A stretch of DNA of 64,000 nucleotides from Providencia sp. Its GTDB lineage: Bacteria; Pseudomonadota; Gammaproteobacteria; Enterobacterales; Enterobacteriaceae. The translations under genes and the position numbers were made by a program. Location of the stretch: positions 240,566-304,565 of the forward strand of contig NZ_DOEH01000009.1 of the NCBI RefSeq assembly GCF_003533305.1, in the 5' to 3' direction. The notes under the pieces are model-generated. The model was not told the DNA's origin, ran no database searches, and saw nothing but the letters and a program-made list of their open reading frames with translations. Shown one piece after another: positions 8,555 through 17,027 of this stretch; the first letter of the stretch is position 1; each line of letters starts with the position of its first letter.

Positions 8555-9478
8555 GTGTCAAATAAATCATCATTAATTATGGATAATCTATTCGATTTAA
8601 AAGTATTTGTAGATGTGGTTGAAACCAGTAGTTTTACAAAGTCATCTGAAAAGTTAGAAATCTCTCGTTCCGCAGTGGGAAAATGTATTGCACGATTAGA
8701 AACACGGTTACAAGTACGTTTATTAAATCGTACAACCCGGAGTATAAGTCTAAGTGATGAAGGGCATACAGTTTATGAGTCTGCATTAAAAATATTATAT
8801 GAGGTTGAAAATGTTGAAAATATATTAAGCCAAGGTCAGTTGGAGCCTAGAGGGCTATTACGTATAACGGCACCTATTGTTTTGGGGCGACAATACATAT
8901 TGCCTTTAATACAAATTTACCTTCAACGTTGGCCTGAAGTTCAAATTGACATGGATCTTTCTGACAATTATTGCGATCTTATTGGCGAAGGTTTTGATAT
9001 TGCGATCCGAATTGGTGGTAATGATGATAATAGGTTAGTCCGAAAAATATTGGCACCTCATCGTTTTATTACCTGTGCATCCCCTGAATATATAAAAAAT
9101 TACGGAATTCCAACGAATATTAATGAGTTGAAAAACCATAAAACTCTTTCATTTCGTCATCGGGGTAACTCGGTACCTTGGCAATTCAATACAGAACAAG
9201 GCTACCAACGTTACTTAACAAAAGGGCGATTATTGCTTAATGACACTGAAGCTATACTGGATGTCGCTTTAAAAGGGCATGGAATATGCCAGCTAGGTGC
9301 ATTTTTAGTGGGTAAATATATTTCTAGAGGTGATCTCATACCTGTGTTAAGCGAGTATTCCAAGCCAGAATATCCTATTTGTGCACTTTATCCTACGAAG
9401 CGTTATTTACCCCCTAAAGTTCGTCAATTTTTGAATTTGTTTGACGAATACTGGGGAGGTAAGGCAATTTGGGACTGA
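8555..9478 (+). CDS. LysR-family transcriptional regulator
   Basis: The N-terminal winged helix (FTKSSEKLEISRSAVGKCIARLE, split by the turn, about residues 20-45) is followed by a periplasmic-binding-like effector domain. Start choice is uncertain: GTG at 8555 has GGGGA six bases upstream. ATG at 8579 gives the usual family start MDNLFDLKVF but has no Shine-Dalgarno. Closest in style to the LysR proteins paired with MFS exporters, and it is divergent from one here, so it probably controls that exporter. The ligand is unknown. Confidence 0.9.
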   Translation: MSNKSSLIMDNLFDLKVFVDVVETSSFTKSSEKLEISRSAVGKCIARLETRLQVRLLNRTTRSISLSDEGHTVYESALKILYEVENVENILSQGQLEPRGLLRITAPIVLGRQYILPLIQIYLQRWPEVQIDMDLSDNYCDLIGEGFDIAIRIGGNDDNRLVRKILAPHRFITCASPEYIKNYGIPTNINELKNHKTLSFRHRGNSVPWQFNTEQGYQRYLTKGRLLLNDTEAILDVALKGHGICQLGAFLVGKYISRGDLIPVLSEYSKPEYPICALYPTKRYLPPKVRQFLNLFDEYWGGKAIWD

Positions 9479-9489
9479 TAGTTTTATTT

Positions 9490-10119
9490 TTAACTTTCTT
9501 TTTTTGCATACAAATAAACAGATGCACGAGAAACCCCTAAATGTTGGGCGACCGTTTCCATTGATTTTTTAACATCTAGTAAACCTTCATTACGCAGTAC
9601 TTCTATCAATACTTTTCTATCTTCGGCTTTCAAGGTTCTAGGCGTTGCCGCTAAAGCGGCAGCAAATTGGTCAATGCGTAATCGAATAGCTTCGGTTCCA
9701 TTAGGTTCAATATGCTCTTTGATAGGGCTTGTGCCGACTTGAGTAAATTGAGACAACATACTTTGCATTCCTCTAAATAACGTCATATCTAAATTTAAGC
9801 AAAGTGCTGCGATGTAATCGCCATTATCATCTTTTATCCCAATAGATGTACTTTTAACGGGACGTCCATCAGAAAATTGATTGGTATAATTAGCGATGAT
9901 GTTAGGAAAATCAGAAGACTGAATTCTAGCTAATCCAAGCTCGGTGGTAGGTTCACCTACAAGTCGACCGGATAAATTGTTATGAATAGATAAAATTGAG
10001 TGCTCAGGATTTTTTAAATCATGAACAACAACTTCACAAAACGGGGCTAATGTCTCACTGAGTCCTTTAGCAATGGTATCTATTTGTGCAAGTAACGTAT
10101 TTTCTTTATCATTTGGCAT
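9490..10119 (-). CDS. YheO/DauR-type PAS and helix-turn-helix regulator
   Basis: Start set at the ATG giving MPNDKEN, because AAGGGG lies seven bases before it; an upstream ATG (10134) lacks one. An N-terminal YheO-like PAS domain (about 15-125, with the family pattern FCEVVVHDL and NLSGRLVGEP) is followed by a C-terminal helix-turn-helix (about 170-205, ETVAQHLGVSRASVYLY). Relatives such as DauR control amino-acid catabolism. It lies downstream of, and on the same strand as, a PLP dehydratase and a RidA-family gene, so a role in controlling them is plausible but inferred. Confidence 0.85.
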   Translation of the reverse strand: MPNDKENTLLAQIDTIAKGLSETLAPFCEVVVHDLKNPEHSILSIHNNLSGRLVGEPTTELGLARIQSSDFPNIIANYTNQFSDGRPVKSTSIGIKDDNGDYIAALCLNLDMTLFRGMQSMLSQFTQVGTSPIKEHIEPNGTEAIRLRIDQFAAALAATPRTLKAEDRKVLIEVLRNEGLLDVKKSMETVAQHLGVSRASVYLYAKKES

Positions 10120-10248
10120 TAATAACCCCTTCATCTAACAGTCTTTGTTTAATTTTAACCTATTTTTATATTTGCTAATAGATGAAGGAGAAACCGTTCG
10201 TTATTAACGACTACTATTTACATATTATAAGCCAGCAATAATTCGCCG

Positions 10249-11217
10249 CTATTGTGAGATTAGTTGTGCAAAATGTTTGATGTCAACATTACCACCGCTA
10301 ACAATAATACCCACACGCTTACCCTGCAATTGTTCCTTTTGGGCGATCGCCGCAGCAAAAGAAAGGCATCCTGTAGGTTCTACTACCATTTTCATTCGCT
10401 CTGCATAAAATTTCATACATTCAATTAACTGCTCATCTGTTGCGGTAAAAATGTCATCCACATTTTTTTGAATAAGGGCAAATGTATATTGGCCTATATG
10501 TTGTGTTTGCGCACCATCTGCAATGGTATTGGGTGTATTGATATGAATGATTTTTCCTGCGCGGAAGGATTGCTGAGCATCATTCCCAGCTTCCGGTTCT
10601 ACGCCATAAATTTTGCAGTTAGGAGAGAGTTTCTTCGCAGCTAATGCACAACCCGATAATAATCCACCGCCACCTAAACAAACAAATAATGCATCCAGCT
10701 CACCGACTTCCTCAATTAACTCTTTTGCTGCGGTTCCTTGTCCTGCAATAATATGAGGGTGATCAAATGGTGGAATCAGGGTATAGCCGTGTTTTTTAGC
10801 TAAGGTTTGGCATAATTGTTCTCTATCTTCTGTATAACGATCAAATCGAATGACTGTCGCACCATACCCCTCAGTTGCTGCAACTTTAACGTCAGGTGCA
10901 TCAATTGGCATTAATATAGTGGCAGGAATATTAAGAAGTTGCGCTGCAAGTGCAACGCCTTGTGCATGATTGCCAGAAGAGAATGCGATAACGCCCGCTT
11001 TTTTTTGTTCTGGGGTAAATTGTGATAACGCATTAAATGCACCGCGAAATTTAAATGCACCCATACGCTGAAAATTTTCACATTTGAAAAATAATTCAGC
11101 TCCAAATTGTTGGTTAGCCGTTCTTGATGTCATGACGGGTGTTTTAGTTGCATATGGTTTAATGCGTTGTGCAGCGGCTTCTACATCTTGATAAGTTGGT
11201 AAAATTAAGTCTGTCAT
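10249..11217 (-). CDS. PLP-dependent serine/threonine (or threo-3-hydroxyaspartate) dehydratase
   Basis: 322 residues, fold type II PLP enzyme. The lysine that binds PLP is in GAFKFRGA near residue 55, and the phosphate-binding glycine loop is CLGGGGLLSG near 180. It is a single-domain enzyme without the ACT regulatory domain of biosynthetic IlvA. The FKFRGAFNALS and SSGNHAQGVA patterns are shared by catabolic threonine dehydratase, serine racemase and hydroxyaspartate ammonia-lyase, which cannot be told apart here. GGGGT precedes the ATG. It follows the RidA gene by 27 bp, which fits: such enzymes release reactive 2-aminoacrylate or enamine that RidA hydrolyses. Confidence 0.9.
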   Translation of the reverse strand: MTDLILPTYQDVEAAAQRIKPYATKTPVMTSRTANQQFGAELFFKCENFQRMGAFKFRGAFNALSQFTPEQKKAGVIAFSSGNHAQGVALAAQLLNIPATILMPIDAPDVKVAATEGYGATVIRFDRYTEDREQLCQTLAKKHGYTLIPPFDHPHIIAGQGTAAKELIEEVGELDALFVCLGGGGLLSGCALAAKKLSPNCKIYGVEPEAGNDAQQSFRAGKIIHINTPNTIADGAQTQHIGQYTFALIQKNVDDIFTATDEQLIECMKFYAERMKMVVEPTGCLSFAAAIAQKEQLQGKRVGIIVSGGNVDIKHFAQLISQ

Positions 11218-11244
11218 GTTTATACCCCATAAAGTATTGAATAT

Positions 11245-11634
11245 CTAAGCTATTATTGCAGTTGCCTCTATCTCAATAGCAGATCCAAAATGTAATTCTG
11301 AAACACCTGCGACGGCTCGTGCTGGTCGGAAATTACCAATCCACTGGGCATAAATTTCATTGAATACAGGCCAGTTATTCATGTCCGCAATATAAACACG
11401 GACTTGTACTAAGTGCTGTGTTGTTATTTCAGCGGCAGTTAGACAAGCCGTTAAATTTGATAATACGAGCTTTGCTTGTTCTGCAAATGAACAGTGAGCT
11501 TTTACTACACCTAGTGAGTCGACAGGTAATTGCCCAGAAATAAAAACAAAACCATTTGCGCTAACACAATGAGAATAATGGCCTCGTGGTGAAATAAGGT
11601 CAGGAGCATTCGTATATAAAATAGACTGACTCAC
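11245..11634 (-). CDS. RidA/YjgF-family enamine/imine deaminase
   Basis: 129 residues, the usual RidA length, starting with GTG behind GAGGTAATCT. The substrate-binding arginine is in RPARAVAGV, and the late acidic residue in IEIEATA. Family members hydrolyse reactive enamines and imines made by PLP enzymes. It is the first gene of a minus-strand unit with the dehydratase, and a 22-bp palindrome lies 33 bp upstream of its start. Sequence is not that of the housekeeping ridA, so this is probably a pathway-specific paralogue. Confidence 0.9.
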   Translation of the reverse strand: MSQSILYTNAPDLISPRGHYSHCVSANGFVFISGQLPVDSLGVVKAHCSFAEQAKLVLSNLTACLTAAEITTQHLVQVRVYIADMNNWPVFNEIYAQWIGNFRPARAVAGVSELHFGSAIEIEATAIIA

Positions 11635-12030
11635 AGATTACCTCGTCTTATTAAGTTGATTAGATTTATAGTCTATTATTAGACTATATGTTTAGTCAAG
11701 TGCCTTTCTGTCATAAATTAAACAGCAGAAAAATAGTGCTTTGAGCAGAAATATTCTATTTTAGGTATATCAATTATCACTAAAAGCAGTGCAAATTGTG
11801 ATATTAACTCTTTGAACATAAATGTTATTTTGTGTGTGAGCTTGAAGTTAATAATCGATATCAGCTGATTTTTAGGATTAAATTACAATTAATTTCAAAA
11901 TTGTTAGAATAAAAATCCACGAGTTATGGTATGGAAACTTCTGATTAAAAAACGATTAAGAATAATCAAATTGTGACGATAAATAATAAATGGTAAGAAG
12001 TTGTTATATAAATACTTTCAGGGATCTAAC
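11635..12030. other. divergent intergenic region, 396 bp
   Basis: AT-rich spacer between the ridA-type gene (minus) and the yehI-type gene (plus). It holds the palindrome at 11667-11688 and must contain the promoter for the long 12-22.8 kb cluster, though no convincing sigma-70 element was picked out by eye. AGGGA at 12020-12024 precedes the GTG at 12031. Confidence 0.5.
11667..11688. promoter_or_regulatory. 22-bp palindrome upstream of ridA-type gene, probable operator
   Basis: TATAGTCTA (11667-11675) and TAGACTATA (11680-11688) are perfect complements around TTAT. It lies 33 bp before the RidA start codon, where a dimeric regulator would overlap the promoter. Which regulator binds is not known; the YheO-type protein at 9490-10119 is a candidate. 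Confidence 0.55.
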
Positions 12031-15000
12031 GTGGCTAAAATTACCTTTAACTTATTGTCTATTTTTGGCAAAAAAGAGTCTAAAATCGCCGAGCAGGCTA
12101 TACAAGAAACACTTTTACCTTTTTGTGTATTTGATGAAAAGTTACCTAAGGAAATATTGGAATATATTATTGAAGGCAAATCGCCTGAAATACTGGTTAA
12201 ATTAAGCCAATTAGATAATGAAAAAGCAATTCAATTACTGGATAAGCCAGGGACAGTTGATTGGTGGTGGGGAAGTAATAACTTTGATACTAATCCGTAT
12301 TCAAAGGTCATACGTCAAGGAATGAATGCTCGTCACAAAATGTATGCAAAAGTTGGTGCTGAAATAACAGCATCTCAGGTTGCTAGATTTGCCAAAGTAC
12401 TCGCCGCTGCCTGCCAAGACTTGAATATTAAGTTATTTACTCAAGAGCTTCCATCATGGGTTATCTATCTTTTAGGTGATGCTTTTGCGAAAACATTTGA
12501 TAATTCACGAGAGAGTAAATTAGAACATCGCAAATACTGGAGTTTTAATTTATTGGCAGAAATTATTGAAAAAGAAACGGATAAGCCCGCGAATAATATT
12601 CTATATGCCATTTTTGATAGACAGAACCTATCTGATTATCATTATGATAACCTTAATCGTTTATTTGTTATTCCAGGATTTAAAGAATATCTTTTAGCTG
12701 AGCAAGATTTTATCAAGCAAACGTTAATTAAAAATTTATCCGCAGCAGGACAAATTCAACTTATTAATACGTTAAAAAAGGATAAAGACCTTTATTCCGC
12801 CTTTGCGGATATATTAGTTATTTTTGCTACGAGTGCATTAAAAACAGTGCGTTCGGCCGCTGAACCTATTATGGCTATCTTACCTGAAAATTCAGTTAAA
12901 ATTCATTTAACTCATGTCTTACTAGAGGGAACGCCAAAGCAGCGAACTCAGGCAGCGGATCTATTTGCGCGTATTGGTAAGTACAGAGAAACACTGGAAC
13001 AGGCGCTTAAGGTCGAAACAAATAAAACGGTTATTAAAAGCATTGAAAGTGCCATTTCTCGCTTTGATGTGATGGATACTGCGAGTGAAGTTAACGAAAT
13101 TGAATTACCGCCAATTATTGAATTGGCAGATACGCCACTTCCCGAAAGCGCTAGAGAATTATTAGTTAATAATTTCAATGAGATGTTATTAAAAGCAAAA
13201 GAAAATGCTGAGCGTGAGATTGAAGAGAATAAAAACCAAAAACATAATTATAATTGGTCTCAAAAACATTACAAAGAATTCCAAAAAAATAGCATAAAAG
13301 AAGTCAGTAAAATTCTTGATAAGCTAAATTTAGGTAAAGAGCCTATAACGAATGATGAACACAATATCGTTAAATATAAAGAGCGCATTACCAATCTTCC
13401 AGAATTTACGTTGTTTCATGCATTACGTCTGATTAATAATAATCGTTCTCAAGTTGAGTTTTTATCTCAATATCAAGTGAGCCAAGGGATACCTCCACGC
13501 ATTATTGGCCAATTGGAACTACGCCAATTTGAATTAGTGCTCGAATGTTGTCGTTTTAAAGATGCAAAACGTTTGATTGCAGATTTATGTTTACGTTCTT
13601 ATGCGGATGGTTTATCACTATTTTCTCGTTCAGAGCAAGTTTGGCCATTCTTTACCCAATACCCTGATTTTTTAGCGGAAGCATTAGGTTTAATTCCTCA
13701 GCAACAGGTTCAGCGTTCATATCAAGAATATGATGCAACTAATGCGATTAAAGTTTTAGCTATGTTACCTAAAATTTCTGCGAGATTTATACCTCGAATC
13801 ATGGAGCTTGCTCTTGGTGAAAATAAAACGCATCGCTTAAATGCGCAAACTTTACTTGAAACTTTACCTAATATTCATCTCAATGCAGCTGAAGGATTAG
13901 ATTCAGGTAAACAAGAAATTCGTGTCACTGCTATTGAGTGGCTAGCGCGTCTGAAACACCCTGATTCTTTAAAGCCACTGTATGATTTATTGAAAAAAGA
14001 GAAAAGGGAAGTTGTTCGTGCGGCACTGTTAACCGCGTTAGAACAATTTGATGAAGATATTTCAAGTTATTTGTCGCCAAAAGTCCTATTAGCTGAAGCG
14101 CAAAAAGGATTAAAGGCCAAAGCGCCAGCTAGCATGGCATGGTTTAATTTAGACAGTATTCCTACGCTGACATGGCAAAATAATAAGCCCGTGGATGGTG
14201 ATATTATTCGGTGGTGGATCATTCTAGCGGTGAAATTAAAAATGCCTGCTGGGAATGGATTATTACAACGTTATATCAGTTTATTATCAGTCGAAAGCCA
14301 ACGTCATTTAGGTAACTTTATTTTAAATAGTTTTATCTACCAGGATACGGCAGGTCCATCATTGGAAGAAGCAATGGCGGAAGCTGAACAAAATGCACCA
14401 CAAAGACTAGCTAATTACCAAAGTAGCCTTAAACGCTGGCCTGAATATTATGCTAAATATGAAAATTTCACGCTTGAACAAACTATTAATGAAATTAAAG
14501 GTGAAGTGCTGCGTCGGTATTTAGGTTCAGCTATCAGCGATAAAGGAATGTTGGCATTAATTTGTGGTATTGAAGGACATATTGCTGTTACTGCATTGCG
14601 TAATTATATGCGTGATCACTATCAACGACGCGCGCAAATTGAAGCAATGATTGATGCTATTGCAACGAGCAATGATCCACTGATTATTCAATTATTACTG
14701 TCATTATCTCGCCGTTATCGTACGGCTTCAGTTCAAGAAAAAGCGCGAGGTTTGGTCACTCAAATTGCACAGCGTAATGGTTGGAGTGCAGATGAGCTAG
14801 CCGACCGTACTATTCCAACCGCAGGAATGGATGAAACGGGTACGCTGCTTCTTGAGTATGGCGACCGCAACTTTACGGCAAAACTAGATGCTCAGCAAAA
14901 ATTGGTGCTCTTCAATCCAGAAGGGAAAGAAATCAAAGCATTGCCGGCAGCACGTAAAACTGATGATGAAGATAAAATAAAAGAATCCAAAAAACTTCTG

Positions 15001-15765
15001 ACCTCAAGTAAAAAAGAATTAAAACAAGTCATTGAACTACAAACTGCGCGCCTTTATGAAGCAATGTGTGCGGAGCGTCTTTGGACAACATCAGACTGGC
15101 AGGAATATATTCAAACTCACCCAATAATGCGTGGTCTGATTGAAAAACTCGTTTGGATGGAAGTAAATGATGACAAAGTTATCAATGTATTTCGTCCTTC
15201 AGACGATGGTTGCTTGCTTAATATTGATGATGATGAAGTGACATTAAGTGCGAATTCTTTTATTAAATTAGCGCATGCGGCGTTAATTTCTGAAGAAGAA
15301 AGTAACGGATGGATAGCCCATTTTAAAGATTACAAAGTGAAATTTTTATTTTCACAAATGGTACATAGAATTCCTGATTTAGACCTAACGCTTAATGAAA
15401 TCGAAGATCGAAAAGGCTGGATAACAGATACGTTCACCTTACGTGGTGTACTCACGAAAATGGGTTATCAACGTGGTCAAGCCGAGGATGGCGGTAGCTT
15501 CTGTCATTATTATAAGCATTTCCCAAGCTTAGATTTTTACGTCTATATTGAATTTAGTGGCAGCTATGTACCGGAAGAAAATATTCCCGCTGTTTTGTAT
15601 TCATTAAGTTTTGAACAGTCTCAGCAGAGCTCTTGGAATAGACGCTATATTGAATTAAAAGATATTCCATCGATTTTATTAGCGGAAAGTTATGCAGATT
15701 ATTTAAAAGTTGCTGAAGCTTGCGCCGGCTTTGACCCAGAATGGGAAAAGAAAACACCTTGGTAA
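12031..15765 (+). CDS. yehI: large HEAT-repeat protein with C-terminal DUF4132 domain (YehI-like)
   Basis: 1244 residues from the GTG at 12031, chosen because AGGGA lies six bases upstream; an in-frame TTG at 12001 has no such signal. The middle (about residues 270-350 and 600-690) contains HEAT/Armadillo-like helical repeats. The end (about 1005-1200) matches the DUF4132 region found in E. coli YehI/MolR, with LIEKLVWMEV, NVFRPSDDG and DDDEVTL. No membrane segment or signal peptide, so cytosolic. It heads a five-gene co-directional cluster with a MoxR ATPase and a VWA protein. Its likely role is scaffold or substrate receptor for that machine, which is inference. Confidence 0.85.
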   Translation: MAKITFNLLSIFGKKESKIAEQAIQETLLPFCVFDEKLPKEILEYIIEGKSPEILVKLSQLDNEKAIQLLDKPGTVDWWWGSNNFDTNPYSKVIRQGMNARHKMYAKVGAEITASQVARFAKVLAAACQDLNIKLFTQELPSWVIYLLGDAFAKTFDNSRESKLEHRKYWSFNLLAEIIEKETDKPANNILYAIFDRQNLSDYHYDNLNRLFVIPGFKEYLLAEQDFIKQTLIKNLSAAGQIQLINTLKKDKDLYSAFADILVIFATSALKTVRSAAEPIMAILPENSVKIHLTHVLLEGTPKQRTQAADLFARIGKYRETLEQALKVETNKTVIKSIESAISRFDVMDTASEVNEIELPPIIELADTPLPESARELLVNNFNEMLLKAKENAEREIEENKNQKHNYNWSQKHYKEFQKNSIKEVSKILDKLNLGKEPITNDEHNIVKYKERITNLPEFTLFHALRLINNNRSQVEFLSQYQVSQGIPPRIIGQLELRQFELVLECCRFKDAKRLIADLCLRSYADGLSLFSRSEQVWPFFTQYPDFLAEALGLIPQQQVQRSYQEYDATNAIKVLAMLPKISARFIPRIMELALGENKTHRLNAQTLLETLPNIHLNAAEGLDSGKQEIRVTAIEWLARLKHPDSLKPLYDLLKKEKREVVRAALLTALEQFDEDISSYLSPKVLLAEAQKGLKAKAPASMAWFNLDSIPTLTWQNNKPVDGDIIRWWIILAVKLKMPAGNGLLQRYISLLSVESQRHLGNFILNSFIYQDTAGPSLEEAMAEAEQNAPQRLANYQSSLKRWPEYYAKYENFTLEQTINEIKGEVLRRYLGSAISDKGMLALICGIEGHIAVTALRNYMRDHYQRRAQIEAMIDAIATSNDPLIIQLLLSLSRRYRTASVQEKARGLVTQIAQRNGWSADELADRTIPTAGMDETGTLLLEYGDRNFTAKLDAQQKLVLFNPEGKEIKALPAARKTDDEDKIKESKKLLTSSKKELKQVIELQTARLYEAMCAERLWTTSDWQEYIQTHPIMRGLIEKLVWMEVNDDKVINVFRPSDDGCLLNIDDDEVTLSANSFIKLAHAALISEEESNGWIAHFKDYKVKFLFSQMVHRIPDLDLTLNEIEDRKGWITDTFTLRGVLTKMGYQRGQAEDGGSFCHYYKHFPSLDFYVYIEFSGSYVPEENIPAVLYSLSFEQSQQSSWNRRYIELKDIPSILLAESYADYLKVAEACAGFDPEWEKKTPW

Positions 15766-15786
15766 GGGTTAATTTAGGGTATGGAA

Positions 15787-16896
15787 ATGACGAATGAAAA
15801 GACAATGAGTGCGAATGTACTACGTGAAAGTGCAGAAGTCCGCTTTGCTGATGAGTTAGAGCGACTGACTCAAGCGGATACACTCAACCCAAAACCTCAA
15901 GGTTGGTTACGTTCACCTCGTGCTGTTAGGCAATTTATTTTGGGTGATGATGCTCTACAAATTACGCCGAAATTCTTTGGTGACGACGCCCTTGTTGATA
16001 GGGCGATAGTGACATTACTGGGTAAACAAGGACTGATGTTAGTCGGTGAACCAGGTACAGCAAAATCGATGTTATCGGAATTATTGGCAGCAGCAATTAG
16101 TGGTGATTCGGGTTTGACGATCCAAGGAACTGCTGGCACCACTGAAGATCATATTAAATATTCATGGAATTATGCGTTATTACTGGCGGAAGGTCCGACA
16201 GAAAAAGCATTAGTTAGCTCCGCGTTATATCAGGGAATGCTTGAGGGTAAAATTGTTCGGTTTGAAGAAATTACCCGTTGTCCACCTGAAATTCAGGATG
16301 TATTGGTCAGTTTAATGTCAGAAAAACAGATGATGATCCCTGAAATGAAAGATAACGCTCGCATTAGTGCAAGGCAGGGATTTAACCTAATTGGTACGGC
16401 AAACTTACGTGACCGTGGTGTTCATGAAATGTCATCGGCTCTTAAGCGTCGATTTAATTTTGAGACAGTTAAACCGATTCAAGACCCCGCTTTTGAAATA
16501 GAGTTGATTAATAAGCAGCTTAATGCCGAATTAGGTGAGTTAAATACGCAAGTGACTATACCGGCCAATGTGATCGAATTACTTGTCACGACGTTTCAAG
16601 AGCTTCGTTCTGGTAATACTAAAGATGGCGGTAATATCAAGACGCCTGATGCGGTGATGTCGACTGCCGAAGCGGTAAATATTGCTTATGCCTGTGCATT
16701 AGAAGCACATTACCTAGGCGATGGCACGCTGAGTGCAGGTGCCGTTGCTCGTCAACTGATTGGTGTGGTATTGAAAGATAATGCTGATGATATTAAACGA
16801 ATGCGTTATTACATTGATAATGTTGCAAGAGAAAGGGCGAAACAAAGTAAAGAATGGAAAGCTTTTTTTGAAGCCTCTCGTGAATTTTGGCGATAA
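15787..16896 (+). CDS. yehL: MoxR-family AAA+ ATPase (YehL-like)
   Basis: 369 residues. Start taken at 15787, seven bases behind AGGG; the ATG at 15781 is too close to it. Walker A is GEPGTAKS (residues 87-94), Walker B ends in FEE (159-161), and sensor 1 lies in IGTANLRDRG. A basic ALKRRF follows and may supply the arginine finger. MoxR ATPases form hexamers that remodel proteins together with a VWA partner, and such a partner is encoded 2.7 kb downstream. Spacing from the yehI-type gene is 21 bp. A strong hairpin terminator follows this gene, so the ATPase may be made in excess of the downstream proteins. Confidence 0.9.
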   Translation: MTNEKTMSANVLRESAEVRFADELERLTQADTLNPKPQGWLRSPRAVRQFILGDDALQITPKFFGDDALVDRAIVTLLGKQGLMLVGEPGTAKSMLSELLAAAISGDSGLTIQGTAGTTEDHIKYSWNYALLLAEGPTEKALVSSALYQGMLEGKIVRFEEITRCPPEIQDVLVSLMSEKQMMIPEMKDNARISARQGFNLIGTANLRDRGVHEMSSALKRRFNFETVKPIQDPAFEIELINKQLNAELGELNTQVTIPANVIELLVTTFQELRSGNTKDGGNIKTPDAVMSTAEAVNIAYACALEAHYLGDGTLSAGAVARQLIGVVLKDNADDIKRMRYYIDNVARERAKQSKEWKAFFEASREFWR

Positions 16897-16977
16897 TTTT
16901 TAAAGTAAAAAAGTCTTAAAAAATGACCCCAAATAGGGAATAACCTAAATAAGTATTCGTTTTTGAATCACGCCATC

Positions 16978-17009
16978 AATGAGTAGGAAATATTTCTTAC
17001 TCATTTTTT
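16978..17009 (+). terminator. rho-independent terminator inside the yeh-type cluster
   Basis: Stem AATGAGTAGGAAA (16978-16990) with TTTCTTACTCATT (16993-17005), one G-U pair, 2-nt turn, then six T. It lies in the 131-bp gap between the MoxR and DUF5682 genes and would stop or reduce transcription into the last three genes. Confidence 0.75.
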
Positions 17010-17027
17010 AGATTAGGGAATATTACG

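Noticed and set aside
11990..12205. 71-codon frame overlapping the start of the yehI-type gene
   Set aside because: Lies entirely in another frame of a well-supported long gene.
14264..14275. Possible reverse-oriented Ter core (TTACAACGTT)
   Set aside because: Only the TTACAAC core matches; the flanks and the essential G/C pair do not fit a Ter site and it is inside a coding sequence.
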